NCBI GenBank assembly: GCA_027186245.1
Contig: CP114483.1
Coordinates: 5,032,001 to 5,096,000, forward strand
Direction: 5' to 3'
Source of the DNA: Coriaria nepalensis
Lineage: Eukaryota; Streptophyta; Magnoliopsida; Cucurbitales; Coriariaceae
Length of the DNA stretch: 64,000 nt
Under the pieces are notes generated by a model. The model was not told where the DNA came from. It searched no databases and saw only the letters and a list, made by a program, of their open reading frames with translations. The number at the start of each line of letters is the position of its first letter. Within the stretch, counting starts at the first letter, position 1. The position numbers were made by a program, and so were the translations under genes. Shown in pieces: positions 1-10,941 of this stretch.

Positions 1-108
1 CAAGTAGTCCCTCTTTAAGGGATGCCAAGTAACATCTCCTAGAGCTATTCTGATCCCTCCTTTACAACTCACATGACTCCTTCATTGCGGAACTTCATCA
101 CAAAGTGC

Positions 109-405
109 TTAGTCGAGATGATAGCTCCTAGGAAGTTGATTGAAGGACGTCCCAGAATGATATTGTACCCTGATAGGAAATTGATGGTCATTGTTTATCA
201 TGACTGTTAACCTTTGAGATCCCTCCCCTAGAGTTATTGATAGGCTTATCATTCCCTGTGGATACAAACATTTCCTCAAAAAACTAGTCAATGGAGTGTT
301 GCTAGGCTTCAGACTCGCCCTGCTGATGCTTATTTTTCTGAAGGTGGATAAGGACAATACATCCACTGCACTCCATGAGTCGACCAATACTAGATGTGTC
401 AACAT
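109..405 (-). pseudogene. gypsy-type retropepsin (aspartic protease) remnant
   Basis: The translation contains LVLVDSWSAVDVLSLSTF, followed by PSNTPL and then LGEGS..T. This matches the retropepsin layout of plant gypsy polyproteins (hydrophobic strand, VD-S/T-G active site, then the flap). The catalytic Asp is kept, but the Gly that should follow Ser (D-S/T-G) is replaced by Trp. The normal C-terminal N-x-ILGRP strand is out of frame. It would have processed the Gag-Pol polyprotein in the virus-like particle. It is downstream of gag in the same orientation, as expected. Inactive in this copy. Confidence 0.6.
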
Positions 406-689
406 GGTTGATACATTAGCTTAGATGACCAGGGCATTGTTGTAGGGGTATAAGATCCCTTCTTCATCTAAGTGATTGAAGGTGATGTATGCTAACACCC
501 TGCTCTAAATGGTTGTTGAAACCGAGAATACCTCAACCTAAGGTAGACTCCTCATTCATTTACTTCTCTACCGACTTGAGTCCCCCCTTTTAAGTACTCC
601 TACAATCACTTGAATTTCCACCTTATTGATCCCCCAACGTGTTCTCTCGTTCCTCATTCCTTCCTCTCGTCCTTAGATTTCCCCTTCCT

Positions 690-1712
690 TCTCTATTCAA
701 GAATTCCCTTAAACTTCCCTCTTAAATCAATTTATCCACCTCCCTCTTTAGTTGTATACAATCTTCTATTTTGTGGTCGTAATCCCTATGATATTTGCAA
801 TATGAACTTTGATCCCGTTGAGCTAGTGAACTTTTCATTGGCTTAGGAGCCTAGAACAGGTTGTGGTTTTTGAAGCGGCTGTAGATCACGTCGATACCTG
901 CTAAGAGTAGGGTGAAGGTATCCCTAAAGAACGAGGTTTCCCTTTTCCTTTTTGGATTTTTCCTTTTGTCCTCTCTCTTCTTCTTATCCTCTCTTTATTC
1001 AGCCTTCCCTCTAAGGTCATCTATCTTCCTCTTCCCTTCATATCCTCGGCTGTTTTCCTCCTTACTCATTGACTCCTTAACTATGTTACAAGGATCTCAT
1101 TAGCCACCCCTATTCTTTTTATCTCTAGCAAGGCCTCAACATAGGAACCAAAATGCTTCTTTCCTGAGTGGTTGATGAGCTTTTAGTCCATGGTGCCACC
1201 CAGGATGGCATGCAAAACCCCAATATCTTCTGGTTGGTCTACTTTCTTTGGAGCTCGGTTAAACCATTATACATAATCCAGTAATGCCTCTCTCGGGTTC
1301 TGCCTTATGGTATAAAGGCTCAGTAGGGGAAGTCGTGTGTTGGCTGCTCCCCAAAAGTTTGACACAAAAACCTCTTTAGCTCATTGAACGAGTTAATAGA
1401 ACCCGACGTGAAGGATCTATACCAGTCACTAGCCGAGTCTGTTAATATGATATGAAAACATTGACACATTAATTCATCAAACATGCCATTCATCTTTATG
1501 CATGTCTTATACGAATTGACATGGTCCCTAGGATCCTTTATTCCATCGTACATTAGGGTCGGGGCCCTAAACTTCTTCGGTAATAGAGCATTTTGCACTC
1601 GCTCGGTAAATGGGCTCTCCGGTTCATCCATACATAGCGTTGTTCCCTTTATCGTTGCTTGTAGCTCCTTCATTCTTAAAGTCAACTCTTGGATGAATTC
1701 CACCTGTCCCAT
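690..1712 (-). pseudogene. gypsy-type gag (capsid/nucleocapsid) remnant
   Basis: Minus-strand residues from base 1712 contain FRAPTLMYDGIKDPRDHV, then MCQCFHIIL, SDWYRSF and FNELKRFLCQTFGEQ. This is the Retrotrans_gag signature (F-x-P-x-Y-G-DP-H ... Cys ... W ... L...F...F). Further along the same strand, around bases 720-810, a YCKYHRDYDH..EDCIQLK stretch matches the zinc-knuckle-like tail of Tat-type gags. Stops separate these parts. Gag packages element RNA. N-terminal residues upstream of 1712 continue toward the LTR but are too broken to delimit. Confidence 0.7.
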
Positions 1713-2279
1713 CAGTACCTTACTCCCTTTTACGGGGTGTCCTTCAATATATGTGGGGAGGTTTTATTCCTAAGCTCTATCCGTTTAATTCCCCCGTGCC
1801 CCTAATGTAGTTTTTGTCTTTAAACGAGAAGTTGCATCATCTTCCTCAAGGTTGGTGGGATCTCCTGCATATAGATGAACCTCAATGTTCTCCCACCGAA
1901 AGGCACGTGCCTCTACTTCCTTCTCCTTCTCTCTCCTTCTGTCTTATTTTGGCTCTTATCTCTACGATCCTCATATCTATTGAGAGCTACACCACTTGGC
2001 CAACTCTTTCTACCAAACCTCTTTCCATCCTCTCTATGGCCTGTAGTATGTCTACTCCATTACTCGCCACTAAAGGGGTTTGTGGAGGTGTTGGTCGTCT
2101 TTTGGCAATGCTCGCAGAACGTGTTACTCTTCCTTCAGGTAGGGGAGGGAGAACTCTTCCTCCTCCGCCTCTCTCTTCCCCTTCACTTTATCCCATTTTC
2201 TATCTTTCATAATTTTCCATCTTATGCACTATTCAAGTTAAGGTATTGATTTGTTAGAACTTTAAAAATAAAGACAATC

Positions 2280-2301
2280 GTTCCCACGGTCAGCACCAAA
2301 C
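2280..2301 (-). other. Primer-binding-site region of gypsy element
   Basis: The minus-strand sequence directly inside the LTR is GTTTGGTGCTGACCGTGGGA. This position and its GGTGC..ACCGTGGGA character fit the minus-strand primer site of plant gypsy elements. The tRNA cannot be named with certainty from this degenerate copy. Confidence 0.4.
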
Positions 2302-3014
2302 TGTTGACGTAAATTTCCATCTAGAACGAAGGGCTTTACCATCAACAATATGTCTCAAGATTACTACCTGCACTCAATAACAAACTACGGTCAGGGTGGT
2401 GGTCGGCCAACTCCGGTCCAATGCTCTAGTCAGTTTTCTAGAAGGATAAGTGGAGAGTATTTTGTGTTTTTGCTCTTCTCTTAAGAACTTTCCCTTACTA
2501 TTTACTATTAAGTAATTTGGCTTTTATACTTGATTTTGGTTGGGAGACACCAGAAATATTTACATGTGTCGCACTCTCATTGTTCAACATTTTGATCATT
2601 ATATGCTCGATGCTGGGTGTCAGCACCCCCGCAGTCTGACACAGCAGGAATCTGCTCCCCACTGATATGGCTCTCTGCATACTAACGTGCTGCCCCGGTC
2701 TAACATCTTCTGGGGTACCTCAACGCATAGCAGCGCCACCCCTGTCTGACACGCCAAGGACAGGTCTCCACTCAAATTTAAGTTACTTTCCTCCTGTCCG
2801 CTCATTCAGCGTCTCCATGCCAATGTCTAAGCTAAGCAAGAAAATACCTAGCTCATCCTTAGTGTCATCTTGAGTGTCTGACCTAAGCAAATAAATACCT
2901 AGCTTAGCCTCAACGTCATCTTGAGTCTTCTTATCCCATTAAGCTATTATTAGGCTGACTGATGCCACCTCAGTCTTCCTGTACTTCAGTCTCAGTTATC
3001 ATCTCCCCTCAACA
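2302..3014 (-). repeat. 5' LTR of the gypsy element (713 bp)
   Basis: On the plus strand the segment begins TGTTGACG and ends CCTCAACA, so on the minus strand it reads TGTTGAGG...CGTCAACA, a TG...CA LTR with a TGTTGA/TCAACA inverted terminus. On its internal side lies TTTGGTGCTGACCGTGGGAAC (minus strand), which resembles the TTTGGCGCC...GTGGGAA junction common behind plant gypsy LTRs. The partner LTR is outside the window, so this boundary rests on termini and position only. Confidence 0.65.
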
Positions 3015-4158
3015 CTATATTTCCATAGGCTCTGCTGACCCTATCCAACCTCAGTTTACGAGGCTGTTGGCCGAGGCCGTCCCAAAATTGCATCATTTGG
3101 TTTCTTATAGGCCTAATAATGCTTGACACAATTGCATCATTTGGTTTCTTATAGCTTTTAATAATTTGTAATTGTTGTTTTATTAGCATGGTAATAAAAC
3201 CATTAATATTAAGTCGCTTTGCAGCAAACTCCACACATGCTAAGATAACTCGTTGCCATGTTCGAATGAAACACGGAGGCAGCCCGGAAGTTTATATTAA
3301 CCTTCATGATTAAACAACAAGCTTGGTTGAGGAATTCAAAAAATCTCATTTTCATTTAAAATTGGGCTATGGGTGGCTGAAGCTAGCAAAGACGTATACG
3401 TAAGTTATATTCCTTATTATGTATCCACAAGGTACATATCTCTGAATCTAATCATTGAACTTGAATGCATTAATCTACAATTAGTACTTTGATTCAATGT
3501 TTGCATTGGATTTTGAAAGAAAAAAATATGAGTGTGTGTTGATTTTTATAATGTGTTTGCTGTAGGAAACAATGGTTAGATACATACGCATGGGTGACGA
3601 AGGTCATATACTAACGGAGTAAGAGGAGAAGGCCTTGGGATTACTTCCCGGGTTAGCAAAAGGATATAGGACCTATGTAGTTACATAACTGGAAAGAAAC
3701 AATGGAAAGCAATTGGCATCTTACAACGTGAACTTCAGAAGGAATTAGAAAAATAGACTGAGGTGCTCGGACATCGTACTACACTTCTTATGAAAAACAA
3801 GGCTGAGTTAGATGCCTTGAAGACTGAGAGAGAATGATGATAATGCATGAATCAGATCAAGACAGATTCCACATTTGATGATGAAATGTTTCACTGATTT
3901 GATTTACATTTTGGTTGATATTGATTTGATTAATTGATGAGGTGTACTTACTGGATTTGGGACAGATTTTGGGACGAAATTTGGAAAGTTGAATAGTGAT
4001 GGTGAATTAGATTGAGTTGCATAGAGCTTAATTAGAAACAAATTATTATGATGAGACTGTAACAAAATGAATTTTCTTTATGCACACTCACTGCTACTTA
4101 GTTCAATTTTTGTTTATTCAGAATGTAGTTTGTTCAACATAATAAAGGAAACAGAATT
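3015..4158. other. Unassigned interval with a short coiled-coil-like coding remnant
   Basis: No intact gene was seen. A 25-bp direct repeat (3086-3110 and 3130-3154) lies at the start. Around 3571-3838 on the plus strand two open stretches look exonic. One starts after an intron-like TGTAG with MVRYIRMGDEGHILTE. The other, from about 3714, reads GILQRELQKELEK, a stop, then LLMKNKAELDALKTE, which is rich in Leu/Lys/Glu like a coiled coil. The rest is AT-rich. The copia element at 4159 inserted just downstream. No family was recognised. Confidence 0.3.
3086..3154. repeat. 25-bp direct repeat, two copies 44 bp apart
   Basis: AATTGCATCATTTGGTTTCT followed by TATAG occurs at 3086-3110 and again at 3130-3154 without mismatch. 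The spacer is 19 bp. It could be a small local duplication or the footprint of an excised insertion. Confidence 0.8.
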
Positions 4159-4328
4159 ATTTAAGCCATAAATTGTGGTCACATTTATGTATGCACCAAA
4201 TCAACATGCCTTGATTATAGGACCTTAATTGTTGTATAGCTTACATTCCTAGAATAACATTTCTGTCTATATTTAGCTAGTCTGTACAATTGATTGAATA
4301 TTGAGAATTGAATTTATCTTTTTGTATA
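4159..4328 (+). repeat. 5' LTR of copia element (about 170 bp)
   Basis: Bases from TTAAGCCATAAATT to TTTTTGTATA match the 3' LTR with scattered substitutions. It contains a single TATGCACC unit where the 3' LTR has six. The right border is fixed by the primer site at 4329. The left border is approximate by one or two bases. Confidence 0.75.
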
Positions 4329-4340
4329 TGGTATCAGAGC
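4329..4340 (+). other. Primer-binding site, initiator tRNA-Met type
   Basis: TGGTATCAGAGC is the standard plant copia primer site complementary to the 3' end of initiator tRNA-Met. It sits directly after the LTR. Confidence 0.9.
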
Positions 4341-4429
4341 ACCGGTTCAAGTGTATCTAGCCTAACATCTTCCATTACAAGCAAAACACAAACATCACTA
4401 CATCGATAACATAGTCGACGTAGGAAACA

Positions 4430-5700
4430 ATAACGCAGACAACAATGGGGTTGAAAAGCAAAAGAATGCTTTAGACTCCACATCACAAGGCACTGAGGAA
4501 AAGAGGGTTACCTTACATGATCCTCTAGCCTTACACCATTCAGATACACAAGGACTTGTCCTGGTTACCACACTTCTAAATAGACACAACTATAGGGAGT
4601 GGTGTCGTTCAATGCACTGCAGCCTTAGTGCCAAGAACAAGCTTGGTCTCATCGACGGATCTGTAAAAGCCCTAGAACAAACTGATGTGAATTTCCCATT
4701 ATGGTAATGTTGCAAAGATCTAGTAGTATTTTGGATCCTCAATCCCATCTAACCAGAGATAGCTTGCAGTGTGATCTATTCGGATACAACAACAATGATT
4801 TGGAATGATATCAAGGACATATTCTCTCAAGTAGACAAATCGAGAATCTATCAAATTTGGCAAGAAATTGTCGAATGTCGCCAAGGATCTCTCCCTGTCT
4901 CTGCCTACTACACCAAACTCAAGGGGCTTTGGGATGAATTAGGATCCTATCAGGCACTCATCACTTGTTCCTGCAACATGTTAAAGAAGATTGCTGATAG
5001 AGAGGAGAAGGAGAGGGTGATATAGTTTCTCATGGGGCTTAATGAACCATATTCCCAGGTCCATGGATCGATCTTGATGATAACTCCTCTTCCAGGCACA
5101 AGAAAAGTTCATGGCCTAATTGTTTAACAAGAGAGACAGATGAAGGTAGCGAGTCACTAGGAGATTCTTCTAGCAGCCCATGCCATTGCTCGATCACAAG
5201 ATGGAGGTTGCGACTCCACCTCACAATATCGCAATTCTTCTTCTTATCGCAAGTCATATTTTAATTGCAAGTTTTGTACGCAATGTGAGCAAGGGGAACA
5301 CTCAATAGAGCAATATTATTATCTGATTGGGTTTCCAATAGGTCACAAATGGCATGGAAAAAATGTGAAGCCCAGGAATAAGAAGGCAACAGCCCACAAT
5401 GTTGAGATGAAGAGGGAATCAGTTAATGGAAGCCCAACCTTCACAATAGAATAGTATAAGCAGATTATGGCATTGCTTGTTAAAAATAGTAACAATCAAC
5501 CAATTGCAAATGCAATAGGTATATTTACACCCAATTGCAATAATATTAAGCATGATGCACGTTCAACTTTATATTGGATTTTCAATATTGGAGCAATAAA
5601 TCACACATCTAAACATCCACCAAAACACAATATAATGAGCCGATTAATGATTTTGTTGGTTGACCAAATGGAGAACATGCACACATTAAAAGTATAGGGT
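4430..5700 (+). pseudogene. copia gag (UBN2/gag-polypeptide type) remnant
   Basis: Translations contain DPLALHHSDTQGLVLVTTLL, then SAKNKLGLIDGSV, IWNDIKDIFSQVDKSRIYQI, and YYTKLKGLWDELGSY. This is the conserved course of plant copia Gag. Further on come SYFNCKFCTQC...IEQYYYLIGFP (a degraded Cys/His knuckle) and the protease-proximal GARSTLYWIFNIGA-like stretch near 5560-5600, where the D-S/T-G site reads NIGA. Stops interrupt it repeatedly (for example near 4706 and 5023). It would have formed the virus-like particle. Non-functional. Confidence 0.75.
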
Positions 5701-5834
5701 TCGTTTGATTGTCATCAGAATCAACACTTGATGGAGTTCTTCATGTGCCTCAATTTCGTGTCAGTTTGATATCTCTGAGTAAATTGACATGTGCTTCATG
5801 ATGTATCATAATATTTTACCTAGATTTTTGTGTC

Positions 5835-6954
5835 ATGCAGGACGTGGACACGAGGAGGAAGATTGGCCTAGGAAAGAATTTTAATGGTCTTTACTATCTC
5901 GCACTAACCCAAAATCCCTGTATTGTCAATCACATAGCCCGCACCTATGCCTTTTGGCACCAACGACTCGGACATCCATCTGCCGCTCCACTTCACCACC
6001 TATCCCAATCTTTTCCAGAAATTGCTTTTAATTCTAAGCATGTTTGTGAAATTTATCCCTTAACTAAACAAACTCATTTATCTTTCCCTCAAGTTCAATA
6101 AAAATAATTGCATCATTTGATTTGATTCATTGTGATATTTGGGGACCATATAAAATTCACACACATTCTAGGCCTCGTTACTTCTTAACCTATGTTGATG
6201 ATTTCACTTGTTTTACTTGGGTACATCTCTTGAGCTTTACATGCAATACCCAATCGTTGTTAAAATCATTTTTTTTTTGGTAAACACAAAATTTAATCAA
6301 GATATTAAGATTTTACGTGCCGATAATAGGGGTGAATTCAGATTAATGCATTCTTTTCTTAACAAACACGGTACCATCTTTTAACACACATGTACTTACA
6401 TCCCTCAACAAAATGGGGTAGCTGAATGTAAACACCGCCATCTTTTAAATATAGCCCGACCCTTTCGATTTCAAGCCAATTTACCATTACGATTTGGGAG
6501 TAAAGTGTCCAAACATCATGTTATCTTATCAACCGACTACCACACCCCTACTCTCTCACAAATCTCCATATGAGCTCTTACACAACACTTCGCCACACTA
6601 TTTCAATCTTCGGGTTTTTGGTTGCCTATGATATACCACCAACCTCACTCCTAATAACAAACTTGATTATCGTGCACGTTGATGCATTTTCATTGGATAC
6701 CCCTTAGACAAAAGGGTTACCGTTTTTATGATCTTGAAGACAAGAAATTCTTTACTTCATTGGATATCACTTTTCATGATAGTATATTCCTTTTACCCAC
6801 ACTTCCACCAGAAAATCAAGAAGATAACCCAGTTTTAGCCCTTCCCGACCCAATTCATTTTCTTAGATCACCACCTATAGTCAGCTCAACTTTTCTCTCA
6901 AGCCCAATACAACCCACTCACCACAAACTGATTCTCCCTCTTTTCCAAACCTAG
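5835..6954 (+). pseudogene. copia gag-pre-integrase and integrase remnant
   Basis: An open stretch at 5835-6101 has NGLYYLAL, then FWHQRLGHPS...HHLSQSFP, the gag_pre-integrs signature. The HHCC-type tail reads CEIYPLTKQTHLSFP. From about 6115 the integrase core follows in broken frames: DLIHCDIWGPYKI, YFLTYVDDFTCFTWVHLL, LRADNRGEF and PQQNGVAE. The first Asp, second Asp and Glu neighbourhoods of the DDE site are all recognisable. The 6679-6954 stretch (GYRFYDLEDKKFFTSLDITF) is the usual copia C-terminal integrase motif, and it is followed by the Pro/Ser-rich linker. Stops and an oligo-T insertion near 6270 kill the frame. Confidence 0.8.
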
Positions 6955-7479
6955 TATCCGACCTCATCTCATCTCATTCTCCAAACACACTCATGCTCGA
7001 AGACTCATCCCCACTGACCGATCCCACAACAATTGGACCCCACCCATCAATGCCCAAAGATATCGTCAACGCACCTCAGATTGGCCAACCTCCTTCGCTC
7101 ATAACATCTTCTTCGAGTGATTCCATCCCGATTGCACCTCACACCACCCCACTCAAGGTGTACTCACATAGACAATCTGGTACTGTCGATGCCATCGCCG
7201 CCAGCAGCCAACCCCATGCCGGCTCCTACCACCCCATTAGTGTTACCCGACCCCATACCAAATCTCATAGTACCAGCAGCTGCTAACCCTACCATTCATG
7301 ATCTGATCTAACCATCCCCGAGTTTCATCGCACTACTCGACCCAACAAGCCCCCACCTCATCTCCAAGATTTCAAAACGTACCATGCTGCTATCCTCGGC
7401 CCTGAAGTCTCCTCATCATCCCCGTCCGACACTCGCTATTCATTGCAACAGTACACCTACTATGCTCTCTCTGGTATAT

Positions 7480-8530
7480 AGTTATTTTATGCATAATATA
7501 TCTAAATTGGTTGAGCTAGCATCCTATGAGCAGGCTCGTCATGATTCACAATGGGTTGTAGCTATGAATGCAAAAATTACAGCCCTTGAGGACAATAACA
7601 CATGGTCAATAGTTCCCTTACCTCCTGGCCAATGACCCATCGATTGCAAATAGGTCTATAAGATCAAGTACAATGCAGATGGCAGCATCGAGAGTTACAA
7701 AGTTGGACTTGTTGCCAAGGGGTTTACCCAATGCGAAGGTATCGACTATAAAGACACCTTTGCCCCCGTTGCCAAGCTGATCACAGTTCACTGCCTACTA
7801 GCAGTTACCATGGTTAGGAATTGGCCATCAAATGGATGTCCAGAACACTTTCTTGCACGACGACTTCAGTGAGGAGGTCTACATGCTCCCACCTCCCCGT
7901 TATCATCAATAGGGGGAGAATGCAGTTTGTCGACTCCACAAGTCCCTTTACAGTCTTAAGCAGACATCTCGTAGTTGGTTCCGAAGATTCTCATGTGCCA
8001 TTCAAGAGATTGGATTCCAGTAATCCCGCGCTGCCTATTCACTCTTTACACAAGACCGTCGGGATTCCATCACTATTATATTGCTTTATGTCAATGATAT
8101 GGTCATTACGGGGAGTGCCGAAAAGGCCACCAATGACCTTAAGACATTTCTGAACAGTTGCTTCAAAATTAAAGACCTCGGGCCATTGAAACACTTTCTT
8201 GGGATTGAGGTAGCACGGTCCAAGGCAAGGATTATGGTGTGCCAATGAAAATATACGTTGGACATACTAGAGGAGGTCATGTTACTTAGAACAAAGCTGG
8301 CTAGTGTCCCCATGGAGGCTGACTCAGTGATGATGGATACAGGGAGGGCATCACTAAAAGACCCTACCAAATATCGCGATTGGTTGGAAAATTAATCTAC
8401 TTATGATTAACAGACCTGAAATATCATACTCAGTGAATACACTTAGTCAATTCATGCAGGAGCCTAAATTACACCATCTCAAGGCTGCCCATAAACTCCT
8501 TTAGTACTTGAAGGTAGTTTCGGGATAAGG
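7480..8530 (+). pseudogene. copia reverse transcriptase remnant
   Basis: The start has WVVAMNAKITALEDNNTWSI, then [20 protein letters not shown] and [20 protein letters not shown], which is the RVT_2 entry. Beyond about 7800 the frame changes several times. Pieces such as DIS-LVP, LYVNDMVI-like (in the 8085-8110 region) and GKLIYLLLTDLKY (8380-8425) can still be placed. The YVDD-type active-site neighbourhood appears as a Val-Asn-Asp version out of frame. It would have copied element RNA. Dead copy. Confidence 0.75.
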
Positions 8531-8678
8531 GTAATTGTTTCCTTTAGATAGCCCGCTTCATTTGATCGGGTACTGTGATACCGACTAAGCAAGATGTCCA
8601 ATTACACGGTGATCTGTAACATGATATTATACTTTTTTTTTAAAATCACTTGTGTCGTGAAAAAGTAAGAAGCATACA

Positions 8679-8981
8679 ATGGTGTCGAGATCATTAGTGG
8701 AAGCAGAATATCGTTCCATGGCTACAGCTGCCTATGAGCTTAGTTGGTTGAGATATTTATTGAGAGATTCGTGTGTACCACACCTTAGACCAACAAAGTT
8801 GTTTAGTGACAATCAAGCGGCCTTGCACATCGAACTAAATTGTCATGCAAATCGAGAGAGAATTCAAAGAGGAGAAGTCAAGACAGCTTATGTTCAAACC
8901 GGAAGTCAAATTGCAGACTTGTTCACAAAGCCATTAAGATCACCAATGTTTCACATGCATCTCAGCAAGCTGGGTGTCTGA
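8679..8981 (+). pseudogene. copia RNase H C-terminal remnant
   Basis: A single open stretch reads VSRSLVEAEYRSMATAAYEL, then SWLRYLLRDS, LFSDNQAALHI, and QIADLFTKPLRSPMFHMHLS. The catalytic Glu (AEYR) and Asp (SDNQAA) neighbourhoods are kept. The HxRTKHIE segment between ALHI and REKI is mostly deleted (HANRERIQ instead), so the fold is probably broken. It ends just before the 3' LTR, as is normal for copia. The polypurine tract is no longer visible. Confidence 0.8.
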
Positions 8982-8997
8982 CATCCACACTCGAATT

Positions 8998-9209
8998 AGT
9001 TAAGCCATAAATTATGATCACATTTATGTATATGCACCTATGCACCTATGCACCTATGCACCTATGCACCTATGCACCAAGTCAGAGTAGCTTGATTATA
9101 GGACCTTAATTGTTGTACAACTTACATTACTAGACTAGCATTTCCATCTGTATTTAGCTAGTATGTACAATTGACTGAATATTGAGAATTGAATTTATCT
9201 TTTTGTATA
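8998..9209 (+). repeat. 3' LTR of copia element (about 212 bp)
   Basis: It matches the 5' LTR from TTAAGCCATAAATTA to TTTTTGTATA. It is 42 bp longer, nearly all due to extra TATGCACC units at 9031-9078. Confidence 0.75.
9031..9078 (+). repeat. TATGCACC octamer x6 inside the 3' LTR
   Basis: Six perfect head-to-tail copies of TATGCACC. The 5' LTR has a single copy at the same place, so the expansion arose after insertion in this LTR only. Confidence 0.95.
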
Positions 9210-9559
9210 GAACATAATTTTTGAGTTAAGAGAAATATAACAATTATAAGAATCGCCGAATTTATAGAGTATATAATTAGCATAAATGAAGTAAATAAAA
9301 CTTATCATTATATAGAAAGTTTAGTGTTAAGGAAAATAATGGTAACACAATATTTCTAATTTGTCATAATTCAATAGTAATACTACTCATTAATATATCA
9401 AATGAAACAAGAAGTTTGGTTGGCATAAACAATCTTTCTCTAATTTTATTCTACATAAAATGATTTTATAAATTTTCTATTTTTTATGAAAAAGAAAACT
9501 CACCCAAATATTGTATACTAATATTAATAATAAAGAAAACTCACCCAAATATTAAATTT
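9210..9559. other. AT-rich interval, small 41-bp duplication
   Basis: No gene was seen. AAAGAAAACTCACCCAAATA plus TT occurs at 9491 and again at 9532, a 41-bp tandem duplication. It lies just upstream of the pyrimidine-rich leader of the GRF-finger remnant. Confidence 0.6.
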
Positions 9560-9805
9560 CCCCCTCACTCTTCTTCATCATTTTTCAACCCAAAATTGAG
9601 TTTCCCTCTCAGTTTGTCCCCACCCGCCTCGATCTCCATCTCAATCTCCACATACTATATATATATATCTTCATATCTCCATCCCTATCTCGCTCTATCT
9701 TTCTCTCGATCTAAATCTCCAATTGTCCATCTCTGTGTCCATCTCAATCTCCATCTCGCCAATCTAAATCTCTGCACGATTGTTTAGCATCACTTGATCT
9801 ATGTA
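9560..9805 (+). promoter_or_regulatory. Pyrimidine-rich leader resembling a plant 5' UTR
   Basis: A run of degenerate CATCTCAATCTC and CTCCATCT units on the plus strand, nearly free of G, is typical of plant 5' untranslated exons. It ends near GATCTATGTAAGTTC, a plausible splice donor. The next coding remnant on this strand is the GRF finger at 10197, so this may be its first exon and intron. Part of the CT tract is also a low-complexity repeat. The link is an inference. Confidence 0.35.
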
Positions 9806-10196
9806 AGTTCTCCACTGAAATTCTGCTTTGTGCAGTGCCTCTGTTTTTAATTTTGAGAAATTAAAAGTGAGAAATTCTTACATTTTTGTTTTCGAAATAT
9901 GTTAAGGATTTTGTTAATGTTAAGGAAATGCTTCCTGTTTGCTTATTTCTTACTACATCTTCTGTAAATGCTTACCGTTTGCTGATTTCTTAAGGAGATG
10001 CTTACTGCTTACTGCAAATGTTTAAAGAAATGTTGAAATTTTACATGTTCTGGACTTGTACTTGTCCCACTCACTCCAAAAGATTTTTTAATTTTTTGGC
10101 CAAAACAATGAATATATGATTGAACATATATATATTCTGTTCTTAGACACGTTAATGTACAATGATAGGCTCATTGAATTGAATACAGTGACGATG

Positions 10197-10490
10197 AACC
10201 CGTATGATATAAGGATTAATGCAAGACGTTGTAACCATGGTCGTTCAGCTCTAATACTAGGAACACAACATACTAAAAATGGAATTTACGGTCGCTTATT
10301 CCATTAGTGTCCTATTGAGCGCAGCTGCAGTTTTTTAGCATGGGCACAGCTTATGGCGGTGTCGGAGACCGATGAAGCAAGTTCATCTAATAGTGTTCCA
10401 AGGAAACTTTCGGACAGCTTTCCGAGCGGTGAAGCTACATTGGCGTTATTGACAATCAGTATGCTTTGTATTATAAATATAGTGAAGAAC
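10197..10490 (+). pseudogene. GRF-type zinc-finger protein remnant
   Basis: From the ATG at 10197 the frame reads MNPYDIRINARRCNHGRSAL, then TKNGIYGRLFH, a TAG stop, and CPIERSCSFLAWAQL. The spacing C-x-H-G ... N-x-G-R-x-F-x-x-C-P-x(5)-C-x-F-x-x-W is the GRF zinc finger: ligands C, H, C, C plus the Gly-Arg-Phe core, here G-R-L-F. It continues as a Ser-rich segment and a short hydrophobic tail (LALLTISMLCIINIV), like small plant GRF proteins with a C-terminal membrane segment. The TAG between RLFH and CPIE breaks it. Function of such plant proteins is unknown; some derive from transposons. Confidence 0.55.
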
Positions 10491-10812
10491 TAGAAATATG
10501 AAGGAGCTGAATCATGAATGGTTTAGAAGTACTGTCAATATAGTGAAGAAGTAGAATCATGAAGGAGCTGGATTGTAGATTTTCTACGTTATCCTAACAG
10601 CCTAATTGTCTTGACATGAAATGTATGCTCACTGAAATGTTTCAGTTTGAAATGACATCAAATGGTTAATAAATTCATGTACTTTTGTCTCATTTTCTTT
10701 TGTTTTTAATTTTTTTTGAGAAACAGTTGAAAAATTAGATATGTAGCTTACTTACTGCTGATTATGGTGAATGAATGAATTATGGAAAAATATTGTGGAA
10801 GCTTACTCACTG

Positions 10813-10941
10813 CTTGAAGCATAATTGGATACACTCATTAACCATTAAATGAGAAAACTTGACGCAGTGAATGGCAGCAATGACAGACTTGAGAAAACTT
10901 GAAGCATGATTGGATACACTCATGTTAATGGCAGTAATGAC
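10813..10941. repeat. Imperfect tandem duplication, 85-bp period
   Basis: CTTGAAGCATAATTGGATAC at 10813 recurs as CTTGAAGCATGATTGGATAC at 10898. The first copy then has ATGGCAGCAATGACAG and the second ATGGCAGTAATGACAG. The second copy lacks about 30 bp present in the first. Confidence 0.7.

Larger units (their letters stand above)
1..3014 (-). mobile_element. Ty3/gypsy LTR retrotransposon, 5' part, cut by window edge
   Basis: Reading on the minus strand, the order is LTR (3014-2302), primer-site region, gag (about 1712-690) and protease (405-109), which is the Ty3/gypsy order. Reverse transcriptase, RNase H, integrase and the other LTR would lie left of base 1. The gag has the F-x-P-x-Y-x-G-x-x-DP...H pattern and a modified zinc-knuckle-like CxxHxxxxxH..C motif, as in non-chromovirus (Tat-like) plant elements; the lineage is an inference. 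Every coding block has stops or frame changes, so this copy is dead. The 5-bp target duplication cannot be tested because the other end is missing. Confidence 0.8.
4159..9209 (+). mobile_element. Ty1/copia retrotransposon, decayed full-length copy
   Basis: It is flanked by related short LTRs (4159-4328 and 8998-9209), with TGGTATCAGAGC immediately inside the first. Internal order is gag, gag-pre-integrase, integrase, reverse transcriptase, RNase H, the copia order. Many stops and frameshifts occur in every domain, so it cannot move by itself. LTR termini have mutated (TGTTAAGCC expected, ATTTAAGCC and AGTTAAGCC seen), and no clear 5-bp target duplication remains (GAATT on the left, GAACA on the right). 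This suggests an old insertion. Confidence 0.88.

Noticed and set aside
1814..2249. Plus-strand open frames of 124-132 codons
   Set aside because: They lie opposite the gypsy gag/leader on the minus strand and have low-complexity Leu/Ser/Pro composition, with no domain.
4081..4098. CACTGCTA as the left end of the CACTA element
   Set aside because: Only eight bases agree with the candidate right end, no CGG duplication precedes it, and it lies beyond an unrelated copia element.
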